Shown here piece by piece: positions 14,600 through 23,916 of a stretch of 34,837 nt of DNA (the stretch's first letter is position 1; every line of letters begins with the position of its first letter). The notes under the pieces were generated by a model, which worked only from the letters and a program-made list of their open reading frames with translations, made no database searches and was not told the DNA's origin. This stretch comes from Verrucomicrobiota bacterium. GTDB lineage: Bacteria > Chlamydiota > Chlamydiia > Chlamydiales > JAEYWL01. The stretch lies in the NCBI GenBank assembly GCA_023428915.1, contig JAEYWL010000034.1, positions 1-34,837 on the forward strand. The letters are read 5' to 3'. The position numbers were made by a program, and so were the translations under genes.

Positions 14600-16568
14600 G
14601 GTTCTCCCTTGTCAGCTCTTGTATGACGGAAGGGTCGGCAAGTGTGCTTATGTCTCCTAAATCCTCAAATTCACCTGAAGCAATTTTGCGCAAGATACGG
14701 CGCATAATTTTACCGGAACGTGTTTTTGGCAATCCTTTTGCAAACACAATTTTTTCAGGAACAGCAATGGGCCCAATTTCTTTTCTCACTTGAAGCAATA
14801 GCTCAGAACGCAATGCTTCGCTTCCCTGTTGTTCATCGATTAGGGTTACAAAGGCGCATAGCCCCTGGCCTTTAACGTCATGAGGGATGGCAACAACAGC
14901 AGCCTCTGCTACTTTTGCATGGCTGACTAAAGCGCTCTCTACTTCTGCAGTACCAATACGATGGCCGGAGACATTGACCACATCATCCATCCTGCCTAAT
15001 AACCAGTAATCCCCTTCTTCATCCTGCAAACACCCGTCTCCGGTAAAATACATATTCTCAAAACTGGTAAAGTAGGTGTCGATAAAACGCTCGTGATCGC
15101 CCCACATGGTACGCATAATGCTGGGCCAAGGGCGGCTGATGCAAAGCGCTCCTCCTTCCCCTCTTTCGCAAACTTCCCCCCCCGGCTTTAAGATATTTGG
15201 CTGTATTCCCAAAAAAGGCTGCAAGGCACTGCCAGGCTTTAATATGTGGCATCCGGGCAAAGGCGCCAGCATGATTGCCCCGGTCTCAGTTTGCCACCAT
15301 GTATCCACAATGGGGCAGCGTCTGCGGCCGATATGTTCATGGTACCAGATCCAGACTTCTGGATTAATAGGCTCTCCGACAGTACCTAAGACTCTTAGCT
15401 TGCTAAGGTCATATTTGGCGGGATATTCTGTGCCGGCGCGGATAAGCGCCCGGATCACGGTAGGTGCTGTATAAAATAAAGTGACCCCTAATTTCTCCAC
15501 GATCTGCCATAATCTGCCCGCATCAGGATACGTGGGTGTACTCTCATACATAACTGAGGTAGACCCGTTAGCCAGCGGCCCATACACCCCATAGCTATGA
15601 CCTGTAACCCAACCTAGATCAGCCGTACACCAATAGACGTCTTCATCATGGACATCGAATACAAGCTTATGTGTAAGGGCTGTTTGCAACAAATAACCTG
15701 CTTGAGTATGCACCACCCCTTTTGGTTTGCCTGTCGATCCCGAAGTATAGAGAATAAATAAGGGATCTTCTGCAGCTAAAATTGCAGGGGGGCATTCGTC
15801 TGAAACTGCAGCAAGCTCTTCGCTATAAGCAAAATCGCGCCCTTCTTTTCTTTTCCAAGGATCAAAGGTCCTTTCAACAACTATGAGAGTTTCAACTGTA
15901 GGGCAATGTTCTAAAGCAGTATCTACAAAATCTTTAAAAGACAGTTTAATCCCGTTGCGCAATGCCACGTTAGAAGTTACGACTAAACGGCATTGGCAGT
16001 CATTGATACGATGGGCCAAAGATTCAGCACTATACCCCCCAAATACCACAGTATGAATGATTCCTAAACGGGCGCATGCCAGCATGGCAATAGTTAATTG
16101 GGGGATCATCGGTAAATACAGGCATACCCGATCTCCCTTTTGCAACCCAAATTTTTTTAAAACATTGGCAAATTGCCTTACTTCACGGGCAAGTTCCCAA
16201 TAGGAATAGGTAATTGTCTCTTCTTCTTTTTCTCCCTGCCAAATCAGGGCAGTCTTTTTCCCTCTAGTCGATAAGTGTCTATCCAAACAGTTATAGGCTA
16301 CATTCAATAAGCCATCTTCAAACCAGGTATGTTCTACAATTCTATTATTGGTATCCCATGTATACTCGCATCCTTTTGTAGGAAATCTATCCCAGTTTAA
16401 AGTTTGGCATTGCTCAAGCCAAAAGCGATCCGGCTGTTCTATTGATTGTTGATAAAAATGCTCAAACTGCTGTAAATCCCTCACCCAAGCCTGTTTAGCA
16501 AACCCTTCTTCGGGTGGAAATTTCCGCTTTTCTTGCAATAAATGCATTAAAGAAGCATTGCTATCCAT
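14592..16568 (-). CDS. acs: Acetyl-CoA synthetase (AMP-forming)
   Basis: 658 residues, the full length of Acs. The AMP-binding P-loop YTSGSTGKPKG is at residues 274-284. The acetate-pocket region (VVFGGYSAESLAHRI and WWQTETGAIM) is typical of acetate-using members. TRSGKIMRRILRKI near the C-terminus carries the lysine that is acetylated by Pat-type enzymes in other bacteria. The reaction joins acetate, ATP and CoA to give acetyl-CoA, AMP and pyrophosphate in the cytoplasm. For a host-dependent bacterium this would let it use host acetate. It starts 15 bases after a small hypothetical gene and overlaps a downstream APH-type kinase, forming the main part of a four-gene operon. Identification is firm; propionate use cannot be excluded. 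Confidence 0.95.
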   Translation of the reverse strand: MDSNASLMHLLQEKRKFPPEEGFAKQAWVRDLQQFEHFYQQSIEQPDRFWLEQCQTLNWDRFPTKGCEYTWDTNNRIVEHTWFEDGLLNVAYNCLDRHLSTRGKKTALIWQGEKEEETITYSYWELAREVRQFANVLKKFGLQKGDRVCLYLPMIPQLTIAMLACARLGIIHTVVFGGYSAESLAHRINDCQCRLVVTSNVALRNGIKLSFKDFVDTALEHCPTVETLIVVERTFDPWKRKEGRDFAYSEELAAVSDECPPAILAAEDPLFILYTSGSTGKPKGVVHTQAGYLLQTALTHKLVFDVHDEDVYWCTADLGWVTGHSYGVYGPLANGSTSVMYESTPTYPDAGRLWQIVEKLGVTLFYTAPTVIRALIRAGTEYPAKYDLSKLRVLGTVGEPINPEVWIWYHEHIGRRRCPIVDTWWQTETGAIMLAPLPGCHILKPGSALQPFLGIQPNILKPGGEVCERGEGGALCISRPWPSIMRTMWGDHERFIDTYFTSFENMYFTGDGCLQDEEGDYWLLGRMDDVVNVSGHRIGTAEVESALVSHAKVAEAAVVAIPHDVKGQGLCAFVTLIDEQQGSEALRSELLLQVRKEIGPIAVPEKIVFAKGLPKTRSGKIMRRILRKIASGEFEDLGDISTLADPSVIQELTRENRA

Positions 16569-16583
16569 AATTAAAGCGCCTTT

Positions 16584-17144
16584 TTACTGATTAGTTTCTT
16601 CATCCTTATTTGCTGCTATTTCCAATAAGGTTTGTACCAACTCTTCAAAAGTGGCTTCACCCGAAGCTACTTTTTCAAGTAAATCAGAAAATAGATCTAA
16701 GAGAAGTGTGATGGCGCTAATTACGCTATTAATCAATACAGGTGTGATTGAATTTATCTGCGTAATCAATACATAGCGAAAATGTACGCTATCTTCCATC
16801 TCTTCAATTTCAAATCCGGGAAGCTCAACCATAGAGTTAATGAAACAAACTATACTCAAGACATCGTGATGGGTATCATCAGTAAAATTAAAGGGAAGAG
16901 GTACAGTAAATTGAATAGTGCTAATAGGCTGAATTGTGGCATGTTCTTTGCCATTTAGTCCTGTTTCCGGTTCCGGCTCATCCGTAATGATCATCAATGT
17001 ACGTTCCCGTTCCTTAGAATCTAAACCGAGGTGTACTAGCAATTGCGGCATAGGGAATTCATCCGTTGCAGGCTCAATTGCACAATCGTAATCCTCTTGG
17101 ACCAAAATAGTTTCTAATTTATTGAGAATCTCAAATTCAACCAT
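16584..17144 (-). CDS. Small YbjN/type III chaperone-like protein, unknown
   Basis: 186 residues without signal peptide. It is acidic (pI clearly low), with alternating strands up to about residue 125 and a long amphipathic helix region from about 130 to 180 (ITPVLINSVISAITLLLDLF). That layout reminds me of YbjN and type III secretion chaperones, but I see no diagnostic motif, so the comparison is fold-level guesswork. It precedes acs by 15 bases and follows the 750-residue Inc-like gene by 143 bases on the same strand. If it is a chaperone, that upstream protein is a candidate client; alternatively it belongs with the acs operon. A short hairpin (17174-17192) lies in its 5' leader. Confidence 0.7.
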   Translation of the reverse strand: MVEFEILNKLETILVQEDYDCAIEPATDEFPMPQLLVHLGLDSKERERTLMIITDEPEPETGLNGKEHATIQPISTIQFTVPLPFNFTDDTHHDVLSIVCFINSMVELPGFEIEEMEDSVHFRYVLITQINSITPVLINSVISAITLLLDLFSDLLEKVASGEATFEELVQTLLEIAANKDEETNQ

Positions 17145-17173
17145 GATATTTTCCTATGTAAAGAGTAAAGCAG

Positions 17174-17192
17174 TAGGATTAGTCAAATCCTA
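17174..17192. promoter_or_regulatory. Hairpin in the leader of the YbjN-like gene
   Basis: TAGGATT at 17174-17180 pairs with AATCCTA at 17186-17192 around the loop AGTCA. It lies about 30 bases before the ATG at 17144 (minus strand), near a possible TTGACT -35 box at its loop edge. It has no T-run after it on the minus strand, so it is more likely an operator or leader hairpin than a terminator for the gene upstream. Confidence 0.35.
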
Positions 17193-17287
17193 AAAAATAA
17201 CAATAATTTTCTTTTTTTTGCCCATATCAATGCTTGCTGTAATAATTTAATCCACTCTATTACTTAGAGCTCTATCAGTTTCGGACT

Positions 17288-19540
17288 CTAAACATCCCGC
17301 AGCATTTCTAAATACTCATGGTCGCTTGTAGCAAAAAAAGCGTGCAAATTGCGTCGAATTTTTTGCTGCAAACCAACTTGATCTTTCAAGGGAACCTGAT
17401 CTATTGAAAAATTGAAAGTGTCTTTAAAAAAGTCTTTTGTTTCTTGATCAAAGGCGCCGCCGCCTTCAAATAGACCATCCACAAGCGTATCCATTAATTG
17501 AATTGTTTCAGCCTTCCATGTTGTGGCTACATTTGCGGCTTTTGCAAAATCTGAGGTACCAGCAGCATGAATTACATCCTCTAATGGATTTATTTTCTCT
17601 TCCAAGTCTTTTAGTTTTTGCTGCAAGTTTTTTATCTTATCGTTAATAACAGCATTTTCCTTCTCCAAACTAGCTTGCCATTCGGCCTCGTTTATGGCCT
17701 CAACCTCCTGCTTTTCCACAAGAATTTTCTCCAGCTTTAAGGAGTTAAGATCTCGTTGCACAGCTTTACTGCGCAATCTATATTCATAAAAGCTTCGCTT
17801 CAGCTTAAGGAATGACAATCGTATATAAGAGGTTGTGTAATAGGAGTCAAAAAGGCGGGGTTTTTTTTTCCTCAAATAATAGAGCCCGACCAAAATTCCA
17901 AGGGCGCCAAGCACCGCCATGCCAATTCCTGTAGAGGCCAAAGCCGCTGTGCTAAGGGCTGCTCCAGCTAAAGCTGCAATTTGCAGCGCAATACCGGCGG
18001 CTGCCAAGCCAAAAGTCAAAGTAAATTCCACTTTGGCTTTATTGTGCATGAAGGTAAAAATCTTTTTTTCCTGGACTGCCTTAGCTTTTATAAGGGTTTT
18101 CAGTCCTTGCCTCGCTAAAATGCGCGAAGCCTGCACCCTTGCCACAGCATAGGCTTTGGCAATTCTTCCAAAATCAACCGGATTTGCGCGTGCTGCATTT
18201 AATGCCGCTAATGAATCAATTTGCAAGGAGCTTAAATTGACACCTTTTGCCAATAATGCTTCTTTGACATCTTCAAAATTTGCCCTATCATTTAATAGAC
18301 TGTCCAGCAACGTTTCTAATTCAGCGCGATATTTCTCACGGTAACGGGGCAGAATTTCTCCAAAGGCATGCTCTTGCTGGGTATAGTAAAGGTAATCTTT
18401 TTCTAATTGCTTATATTTCTCTATGTTTTGCTCCTCCAGCAAATCCACTAAACCGCGATCATCGTAGACTCCGGCTTTATCCAGATCAATGCCCCTGCCG
18501 GCAAATATTTGTTTTTTTTCAGCAAATGATACTGATAACTCTGCTACACCGCGATAATAGTCATTAAAACGTTTGCGGTAGACCATTTTCTCAAATGCAG
18601 CAGCAAGGCGGGTATGCAATTGTTTACTCTTTCCTGTCGCATACAAGTTGTATGCAGAACGGATAAGGCTGCCAAATGAAATGAAAATGCTTTGAATTGC
18701 AGAAACCGGAGCGGAAATGGCTGCCACAGTTCCCCAAAAACATCGGATCATTAGCGGCAAGCTTGCGGCTGTTTTTACGGTGTAACTAAGAACTGCTGAC
18801 TGCAGTTTATTGCTCTCTTTGGCAATCCATTCATTTAAACTTCCGGCATAAAGACGCATATGGGCAAGTTTTTTTACTGCCTCCTCCCTTGTTTCTACCT
18901 GAAGGGAGGCTGGTTGCGATTCCAAGGCGGCAATTGTTTTTTCAAGCTCTTTTGCAACTTCTTTAGCCTGTTTAATAATTGAGTTGCGGTAGATGAGCAA
19001 TCCTCCATTCCCTAAAATCGCGCCGAGCTCCAGGATTTCTCCCCCAATAATGACTTCATTTAAAGCTGCATCAAAACAGCGAATGAACTGGTCGGGAGGA
19101 ATAAATTGTGAACCGGCCATTAATGCTAATGAAAAACTGCTGGCGAAATCAACCGGAGCAGTTCTTGATATGGGGTGGGGACTCTCTGTAATTTCAGGGT
19201 ATCCATCAAGCTCTTTCCCCTGCTTTAGAGAGTCGATTTGCTGCATCATCCAGTTAGCAACAATTGTTCTCACTGAAGTATTTATTCCAGGATGCTTTTG
19301 CTGCAGCTGCTCTAAACGTTCATTAACCTTATTTAACTGTTCATCAATTTGTACATTTTGAGCATGCAAGTCTTTGATAGTAGTACTGTGTTCAGAGGGT
19401 AAATGCGCATAAGCAGCTTCAACTCCCTGCGGTACTGGAATTGCAGATTCAGTTTCTTGAGAAACAACTTTTTGTTTCTGAATCTGACCAACAGGATAAT
19501 TAGATTGTGTGAATAAAATTGAATTGTCATCAATATGCAT
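17288..19540 (-). CDS. Large membrane and coiled-coil protein, candidate Inc-like effector
   Basis: 750 residues, family not recognised. There is no N-terminal signal peptide. A coiled coil lies at about residues 55-83. A first hydrophobic block is at about 256-296. A second, at about 507-555, has two hydrophobic halves separated by TGIG, the bilobed shape used to predict chlamydial inclusion-membrane (Inc) proteins. A second coiled coil is at about 600-665. The C-terminal 85 residues are soluble and charged. Inc proteins are type III substrates inserted in the vacuole membrane; that role here is inferred from shape alone. Most other bilobed proteins are much smaller, so this may also be an ordinary large membrane protein. 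It diverges from the RND efflux operon across a palindrome and precedes the YbjN-like gene. Confidence 0.75.
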   Translation of the reverse strand: MHIDDNSILFTQSNYPVGQIQKQKVVSQETESAIPVPQGVEAAYAHLPSEHSTTIKDLHAQNVQIDEQLNKVNERLEQLQQKHPGINTSVRTIVANWMMQQIDSLKQGKELDGYPEITESPHPISRTAPVDFASSFSLALMAGSQFIPPDQFIRCFDAALNEVIIGGEILELGAILGNGGLLIYRNSIIKQAKEVAKELEKTIAALESQPASLQVETREEAVKKLAHMRLYAGSLNEWIAKESNKLQSAVLSYTVKTAASLPLMIRCFWGTVAAISAPVSAIQSIFISFGSLIRSAYNLYATGKSKQLHTRLAAAFEKMVYRKRFNDYYRGVAELSVSFAEKKQIFAGRGIDLDKAGVYDDRGLVDLLEEQNIEKYKQLEKDYLYYTQQEHAFGEILPRYREKYRAELETLLDSLLNDRANFEDVKEALLAKGVNLSSLQIDSLAALNAARANPVDFGRIAKAYAVARVQASRILARQGLKTLIKAKAVQEKKIFTFMHNKAKVEFTLTFGLAAAGIALQIAALAGAALSTAALASTGIGMAVLGALGILVGLYYLRKKKPRLFDSYYTTSYIRLSFLKLKRSFYEYRLRSKAVQRDLNSLKLEKILVEKQEVEAINEAEWQASLEKENAVINDKIKNLQQKLKDLEEKINPLEDVIHAAGTSDFAKAANVATTWKAETIQLMDTLVDGLFEGGGAFDQETKDFFKDTFNFSIDQVPLKDQVGLQQKIRRNLHAFFATSDHEYLEMLRDV

Positions 19541-19563
19541 ATTACGACTTCATAAAAATTCCA

Positions 19564-19587
19564 CTAATTTAATTATAATTAAATTAG
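19564..19587. promoter_or_regulatory. 24-bp perfect palindrome in the divergent promoter region
   Basis: The two 12-base halves (CTAATTTAATTA and its exact reverse complement) abut at position 19575/19576. The palindrome lies in the 135-base gap between the 750-residue gene and the efflux operon. TATAAT occurs on both strands at its centre (19574-19579 and 19577-19572). It may be an operator or a bidirectional -10 region. No regulator gene is adjacent. Low sequence complexity makes chance more likely than for a GC-containing repeat. Confidence 0.45.
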
Positions 19588-19675
19588 ATTAATTACTACA
19601 GCCAAAAGCAAAATAATTTCTTGATAACAATCCCTAACATGAATTAATTTGCCTCTAAACTGTTTTAGGTTGCCT

Positions 19676-20794
19676 ATGTATATCCGTTTGCTTCTCTCCT
19701 TTTTCGCTTTTTTTGCAGCATCCTGTTCAAAAGAACAAACTACCGCAAAGACAATGCCTCCTGTAGAGGTCACTGCAATAAAAATAATCCCAAAAACGAT
19801 CCCGCAAGAATACGAATATGTAGGCGTCGCACAGAGCTCGCACCCCGTTGAAATTCGCGCGCGCGTCGAAGGCTACTTAGATAAGATCGCTTATGTGGAA
19901 GGCTCTTTAGTTGATGTAGGCCAGCTTTTATTTCAACTCGATCCCAAGCCCTTTGAAGCGGAGCTAGCCAATGCCAAAGCAGAACTGGAAAAACAAGAAG
20001 CTATCCTATGGAATGCCCATCGCGCTACAGAACGGCTGCGCCCCCTTTATGAAAAAAATGCCGCTAGCCAACGCGACTTGGACAATGCTATTGCCACAGA
20101 GCTTGGGGCGCAAGCTGATGTAGATGCTGCCAAAGCTCGAGTCATTACTGCCGAACTTAATCTCAGCTACACTACAATCACATCTCCAGTTGAAGGACTT
20201 TCCGGGCAATCCCGTTTTCGGGAAGGAGCTTTGATTACTCCTGGACAAGAAGGATTGTTAACCACAATTTCTGTATTGGATCCCATCTGGGTTAATTTTA
20301 ATGTCTCTGAAGGCGATCTTCTAAAAGTTCACGATGAGGAAAAAAAAGGCCTGTTAAAAACGCCAAGCGACGAGAAGTTTACCATGGTATTGACCCTATC
20401 AGATGGCTCAATCTTCCCTTATACAGGCACAATCAATTTCGCGGATCCTACTTTGCAACAATCAACCGGCACAATGACTGTCCGAGCCGTATTTGAAAAC
20501 CCTCAAGACTTGTTGCGTCCTGGGCAATTTGTACGTGCCAAAGCTATTGGCGCCGTACGCCCTAACGCCATCACTGTCCCCCAAAAATCCGTGATGACCG
20601 GCAGCAAAGGGATGTTTGTCTATCTTGTCGATAAAGAAGGTAAAGCGCGCGCGCAACCAATTGAAGCAGGCAGCTGGTATAAAGATGACTGGATTATCCT
20701 CTCAGGCTTGCAAGCTGGCGACATCGTAATTGTCGATGGGATAAATAAAATAAAACCAGGCCAAGCGGTAGAGGTAGTAAAAAATAGAAAATGA
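19676..20794 (+). CDS. RND efflux membrane fusion protein (AcrA/MexA type lipoprotein)
   Basis: About 372 residues. The start at 19676 gives a lipoprotein signal MYIRLLLSFFAFFAAS with lipobox Cys at residue 17; a TTG at 19649 would add nine residues that spoil the signal, so I reject it. The N-terminal half has the lipoyl/hairpin region (VEIRARVEGYLDKIAYVEG, then a coiled coil to about 150), and the C-terminal half has the beta-barrel and membrane-proximal domains typical of the HlyD/AcrA family. It bridges the inner-membrane RND pump and the outer-membrane channel in the periplasm. The next gene overlaps by ATGA. The pump is probably for hydrophobic drugs or host compounds; its specificity cannot be read from sequence. 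Confidence 0.94.
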   Translation: MYIRLLLSFFAFFAASCSKEQTTAKTMPPVEVTAIKIIPKTIPQEYEYVGVAQSSHPVEIRARVEGYLDKIAYVEGSLVDVGQLLFQLDPKPFEAELANAKAELEKQEAILWNAHRATERLRPLYEKNAASQRDLDNAIATELGAQADVDAAKARVITAELNLSYTTITSPVEGLSGQSRFREGALITPGQEGLLTTISVLDPIWVNFNVSEGDLLKVHDEEKKGLLKTPSDEKFTMVLTLSDGSIFPYTGTINFADPTLQQSTGTMTVRAVFENPQDLLRPGQFVRAKAIGAVRPNAITVPQKSVMTGSKGMFVYLVDKEGKARAQPIEAGSWYKDDWIILSGLQAGDIVIVDGINKIKPGQAVEVVKNRK

Positions 20795-23700
20795 TTTCAC
20801 GCTTTTTTATCGACCGCCCCATTTTTGCCTCGGTTATTTCGATCATCATTGTCTTAATGGGCTTTGTCTCGCTTAGAATATTGCCTATTGAACAATACCC
20901 TAACATCACTCCTCCTTTGGTCGTTGTTTCTGCAACCTATACAGGTGCCGATGCAAAAACTGTAGCGGAGAATGTAGCCGCGCCTATAGAGCAGCAAGTA
21001 AACGGCGTGGACAACATGATTTACATGTACTCGCAAAACTCCTCAAACGGGGCAATGAACTTAAATGTTTATTTTGACATCGGCACGGACCCCGATATGG
21101 CACAAGTTAACGTGCAGAACCGTGTAAATATCGCCTTTCCTACTTTGCCTCAAGAAGTACAGAGGAATGGAGTCACCGTTCAAAAGCAATCGCCTAGCAT
21201 CTTAATGGTTATTGCGCTTAGATCGCCTGATGAACGCTATGACAATATTTATCTCAGCAACTATGCCACTATCAACGTAATCGACGAACTATTGCGGGTT
21301 GAAGGTATTAGCCAGGCAACAAATTTTGGCGCACGCGACTATTCAATGCGCATCTGGCTGCGTCCTGACCGAATGGCGGAACTTGGTTTAAGCGCAACGG
21401 AAATCATCACTGCCGTTCGCGAGCAAAACCAGCAATTTGCCATTGGACAAATTGGACTTCCTCCGACTTCCGAGCCTGTTGAAATGACCTTGCCAATTTC
21501 AGCAAAAGGGCGCCTGACAACCCCTGAAGAGTTCGGTAATATTGTGATCCGCGCCTACGACAATGGCTCGATGCTGCTCTTAAAAGATATTGCAAAAGTA
21601 GAATTGGCTGCGGTCAACTATGACTTAAGAGGCACATTGAATAATGAATCAGCCATCCTTATCGGCGTTTACCAGCAATATGGGGCCAACGCACTGGATG
21701 TCGCGGACCGCGTTAAGGCTTCCATGGAGCGCATGTCAGAAAACTTTCCAATAGGCATTGAATATTCTATCCCTTACGACACGACAAAATTCATCAAACG
21801 TTCGATTATTGAAGTAGCCCAAACTGTTTTCGAAGCCGCCATTCTTGTAGTGCTTGTTGTGCTTATTTTTTTACAAAACTTTCGGGTCACTCTCATTCCT
21901 CTGCTTGCAATGCTTGTGTCAATCATTGGGACCTTTGCTGGCATGTACGTGCTTGGGTTCTCGATTAATACTTTAACGCTATTTGGCATGGTGTTGGCCA
22001 TTGGCATTGTTGTAGATGATGCCATTGTGGTGGTAGAGAATGTCGAAAGGAACATGCGGGAACATGGACTTGAAGCAAGGGAAGCTGCCAAACGCGCTAT
22101 GGATGAAGTAACGGGGCCTGTCATTGCTATCGTGTTTGTATTGTGTGCCGTGTTCCTGCCTGTAGCTTTTCTAGGAGGAATTGCGGGACAGTTATACAAA
22201 CAATTTGCCATCACTATCACCATTTCGGTGGTCATTTCCGGTATAGTCGCCCTTACTTTAAGCCCGGCAATAGCTGCAGTAATCTTAAAACCAGTCACAA
22301 AGCGCAATCGCCTTGCCAATGGATTCAATTACCTTTTTGAAAAATTAACCCAAACTTATGTTGCTGGAGCTTCATTTATAATTCACCGCTCCATTTTGGG
22401 ACTTGCAATTTTTGCCATTGTGCTTGGCTTAGTCTATTTCATGTATAACCTGGTGCCCACCAGTTTTGTCCCCAATGAAGATCAAGGCTATTTAATTGCT
22501 GCTACAATCATGCCTGACGGCTCCAGCCTTGACCGCACAGCTCAAGTGGATCGCCGTCTAGGAGAAATCGCACTTGAGGATCAGGGAGTTGAAGATGTAG
22601 TTAACTTTAGCGGATTCAGCCTGCTTGACGGATTGAACCGCTACACAGCAGGCACTACTTTTATTACTTTGACCGACTGGGATAAACGCACGACCCCCAA
22701 TCTATTTGCCGACGCCATCTTAAAACGCCTGTCTGAACAATTTACAGCAATAAAAGAAGGCCTGGTCATGGCCTTTAATCCGCCTGCAATTCAAGGCCTT
22801 GGCACTGTAGGCGGTTTTGAGTTCTGGATTGAGAATAGAGGCGGAGGCGATATGCAGGTCCTGCAGCAAATCACCAATGATTTTCTAGCTAAAGCTGCGC
22901 AGCGGCCGGAGCTGCAAGGCCTTTCCACTTCCATTCAAGCTAATAACATGCAGCTTTATATCGACTTGGATCGCTTTAAGGCCCGCACCCTTGGCGTGGC
23001 CATTTCGGATGTTTTTGAAACCTTGCAAGCTTTGATCGGCTCCCTATATGTAAACGATTTTAATAAATTTGGGAGGGTTTATCATGTGATGATGCAAGCC
23101 GACCCCGATTATCGCTCAACAGTTGGCGACCTTGGAGAAGTCTATGTTCGTTCAGCCACGCGCAACATGGTGCCGTTAAATTCCATAGTTACCACCAAAT
23201 ACACGAATGGCCCCACCCTCATTAGCCGCTTCAATGGATTTAATGCTTCTAAAATTATCGGCAGCGCAGCTCCAGGGTACAGCTCCGGCCAGGCCATGAA
23301 AGCCATGCAAGAAGTAGCCAAGGAAGTTCTGCCAAGCGACATGCATTATTCGTGGGCAGGGGAATCCTACCAGGAGATGAAAACCGGCGGTACATCTTTA
23401 AGCATACTCTTAGGCGGCATGGTCATGGTATTTCTGATTTTATCTGCCCTATATGAACGCTGGTCCCTTCCCTTTGCCATTATTTTAGCAGTACCGTTTG
23501 GGATTTTAGGCGCCTTGATTGCCGTGTGGCTGCGCGGACTTTCCAACGATGTCTACTTTCAAGTAGGCCTGGTTACCCTAATTGCCCTGTCTGCCAAAAA
23601 TGCTATCCTGATTGTAGAATTTGCAGTAATCAAGCATGAAGAAGGGCTGCCTATTATTGAAGCTGCATTAGAAGCAGCCAGATTGCGTTTCAGGGCAATT

Positions 23701-23916
23701 TTAATGACTTCCCTAACCTTTATTTTTGGTGTAATCCCGTTAGTAATCAGTACTGGTGCTGGTGCAGCCAGCCGGCACTCGGTTGGCACTGGTGTGATGG
23801 GAGGGATGATCAGCGCTACTATTTTTGCCATCTTTTTTGTGCCTTTATTTTATAAACTCGTGCAATTCCGTTTAAGAAAAGAAAAACACACAAATGCGCA
23901 GATCGAATCTAAATAA
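20791..23916 (+). CDS. RND multidrug efflux pump (AcrB/MexB type)
   Basis: 1041 residues, the usual size. It begins MISRFFIDRPIFASVISIII, then RILPIEQYPNITPP, the signature N-terminus of HAE1 RND pumps. The TM4 region GMVLAIGIVVDDAIVVVENVER carries the two adjacent aspartates of the proton relay, and the duplicated half has SAKNAILIVEFA. There are twelve membrane segments and two large periplasmic loops. It is a proton-driven inner-membrane pump with the AcrA-like protein upstream (ATGA overlap) and the TolC-like channel downstream (23-base overlap). No frameshift is seen. It could export toxic host compounds in the amoeba. Confidence 0.96.
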   Translation: MISRFFIDRPIFASVISIIIVLMGFVSLRILPIEQYPNITPPLVVVSATYTGADAKTVAENVAAPIEQQVNGVDNMIYMYSQNSSNGAMNLNVYFDIGTDPDMAQVNVQNRVNIAFPTLPQEVQRNGVTVQKQSPSILMVIALRSPDERYDNIYLSNYATINVIDELLRVEGISQATNFGARDYSMRIWLRPDRMAELGLSATEIITAVREQNQQFAIGQIGLPPTSEPVEMTLPISAKGRLTTPEEFGNIVIRAYDNGSMLLLKDIAKVELAAVNYDLRGTLNNESAILIGVYQQYGANALDVADRVKASMERMSENFPIGIEYSIPYDTTKFIKRSIIEVAQTVFEAAILVVLVVLIFLQNFRVTLIPLLAMLVSIIGTFAGMYVLGFSINTLTLFGMVLAIGIVVDDAIVVVENVERNMREHGLEAREAAKRAMDEVTGPVIAIVFVLCAVFLPVAFLGGIAGQLYKQFAITITISVVISGIVALTLSPAIAAVILKPVTKRNRLANGFNYLFEKLTQTYVAGASFIIHRSILGLAIFAIVLGLVYFMYNLVPTSFVPNEDQGYLIAATIMPDGSSLDRTAQVDRRLGEIALEDQGVEDVVNFSGFSLLDGLNRYTAGTTFITLTDWDKRTTPNLFADAILKRLSEQFTAIKEGLVMAFNPPAIQGLGTVGGFEFWIENRGGGDMQVLQQITNDFLAKAAQRPELQGLSTSIQANNMQLYIDLDRFKARTLGVAISDVFETLQALIGSLYVNDFNKFGRVYHVMMQADPDYRSTVGDLGEVYVRSATRNMVPLNSIVTTKYTNGPTLISRFNGFNASKIIGSAAPGYSSGQAMKAMQEVAKEVLPSDMHYSWAGESYQEMKTGGTSLSILLGGMVMVFLILSALYERWSLPFAIILAVPFGILGALIAVWLRGLSNDVYFQVGLVTLIALSAKNAILIVEFAVIKHEEGLPIIEAALEAARLRFRAILMTSLTFIFGVIPLVISTGAGAASRHSVGTGVMGGMISATIFAIFFVPLFYKLVQFRLRKEKHTNAQIESK

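Noticed and set aside
19649..19675. TTG start for the membrane fusion protein
   Set aside because: It would place nine polar residues before the lipoprotein signal; the ATG at 19676 gives a correct signal peptide.
21774..22328. 184-codon minus-strand ORF inside the RND pump gene
   Set aside because: It is a shadow of the strongly conserved pump frame and its composition (runs of Thr, Met, Ser) is typical of antisense reading.
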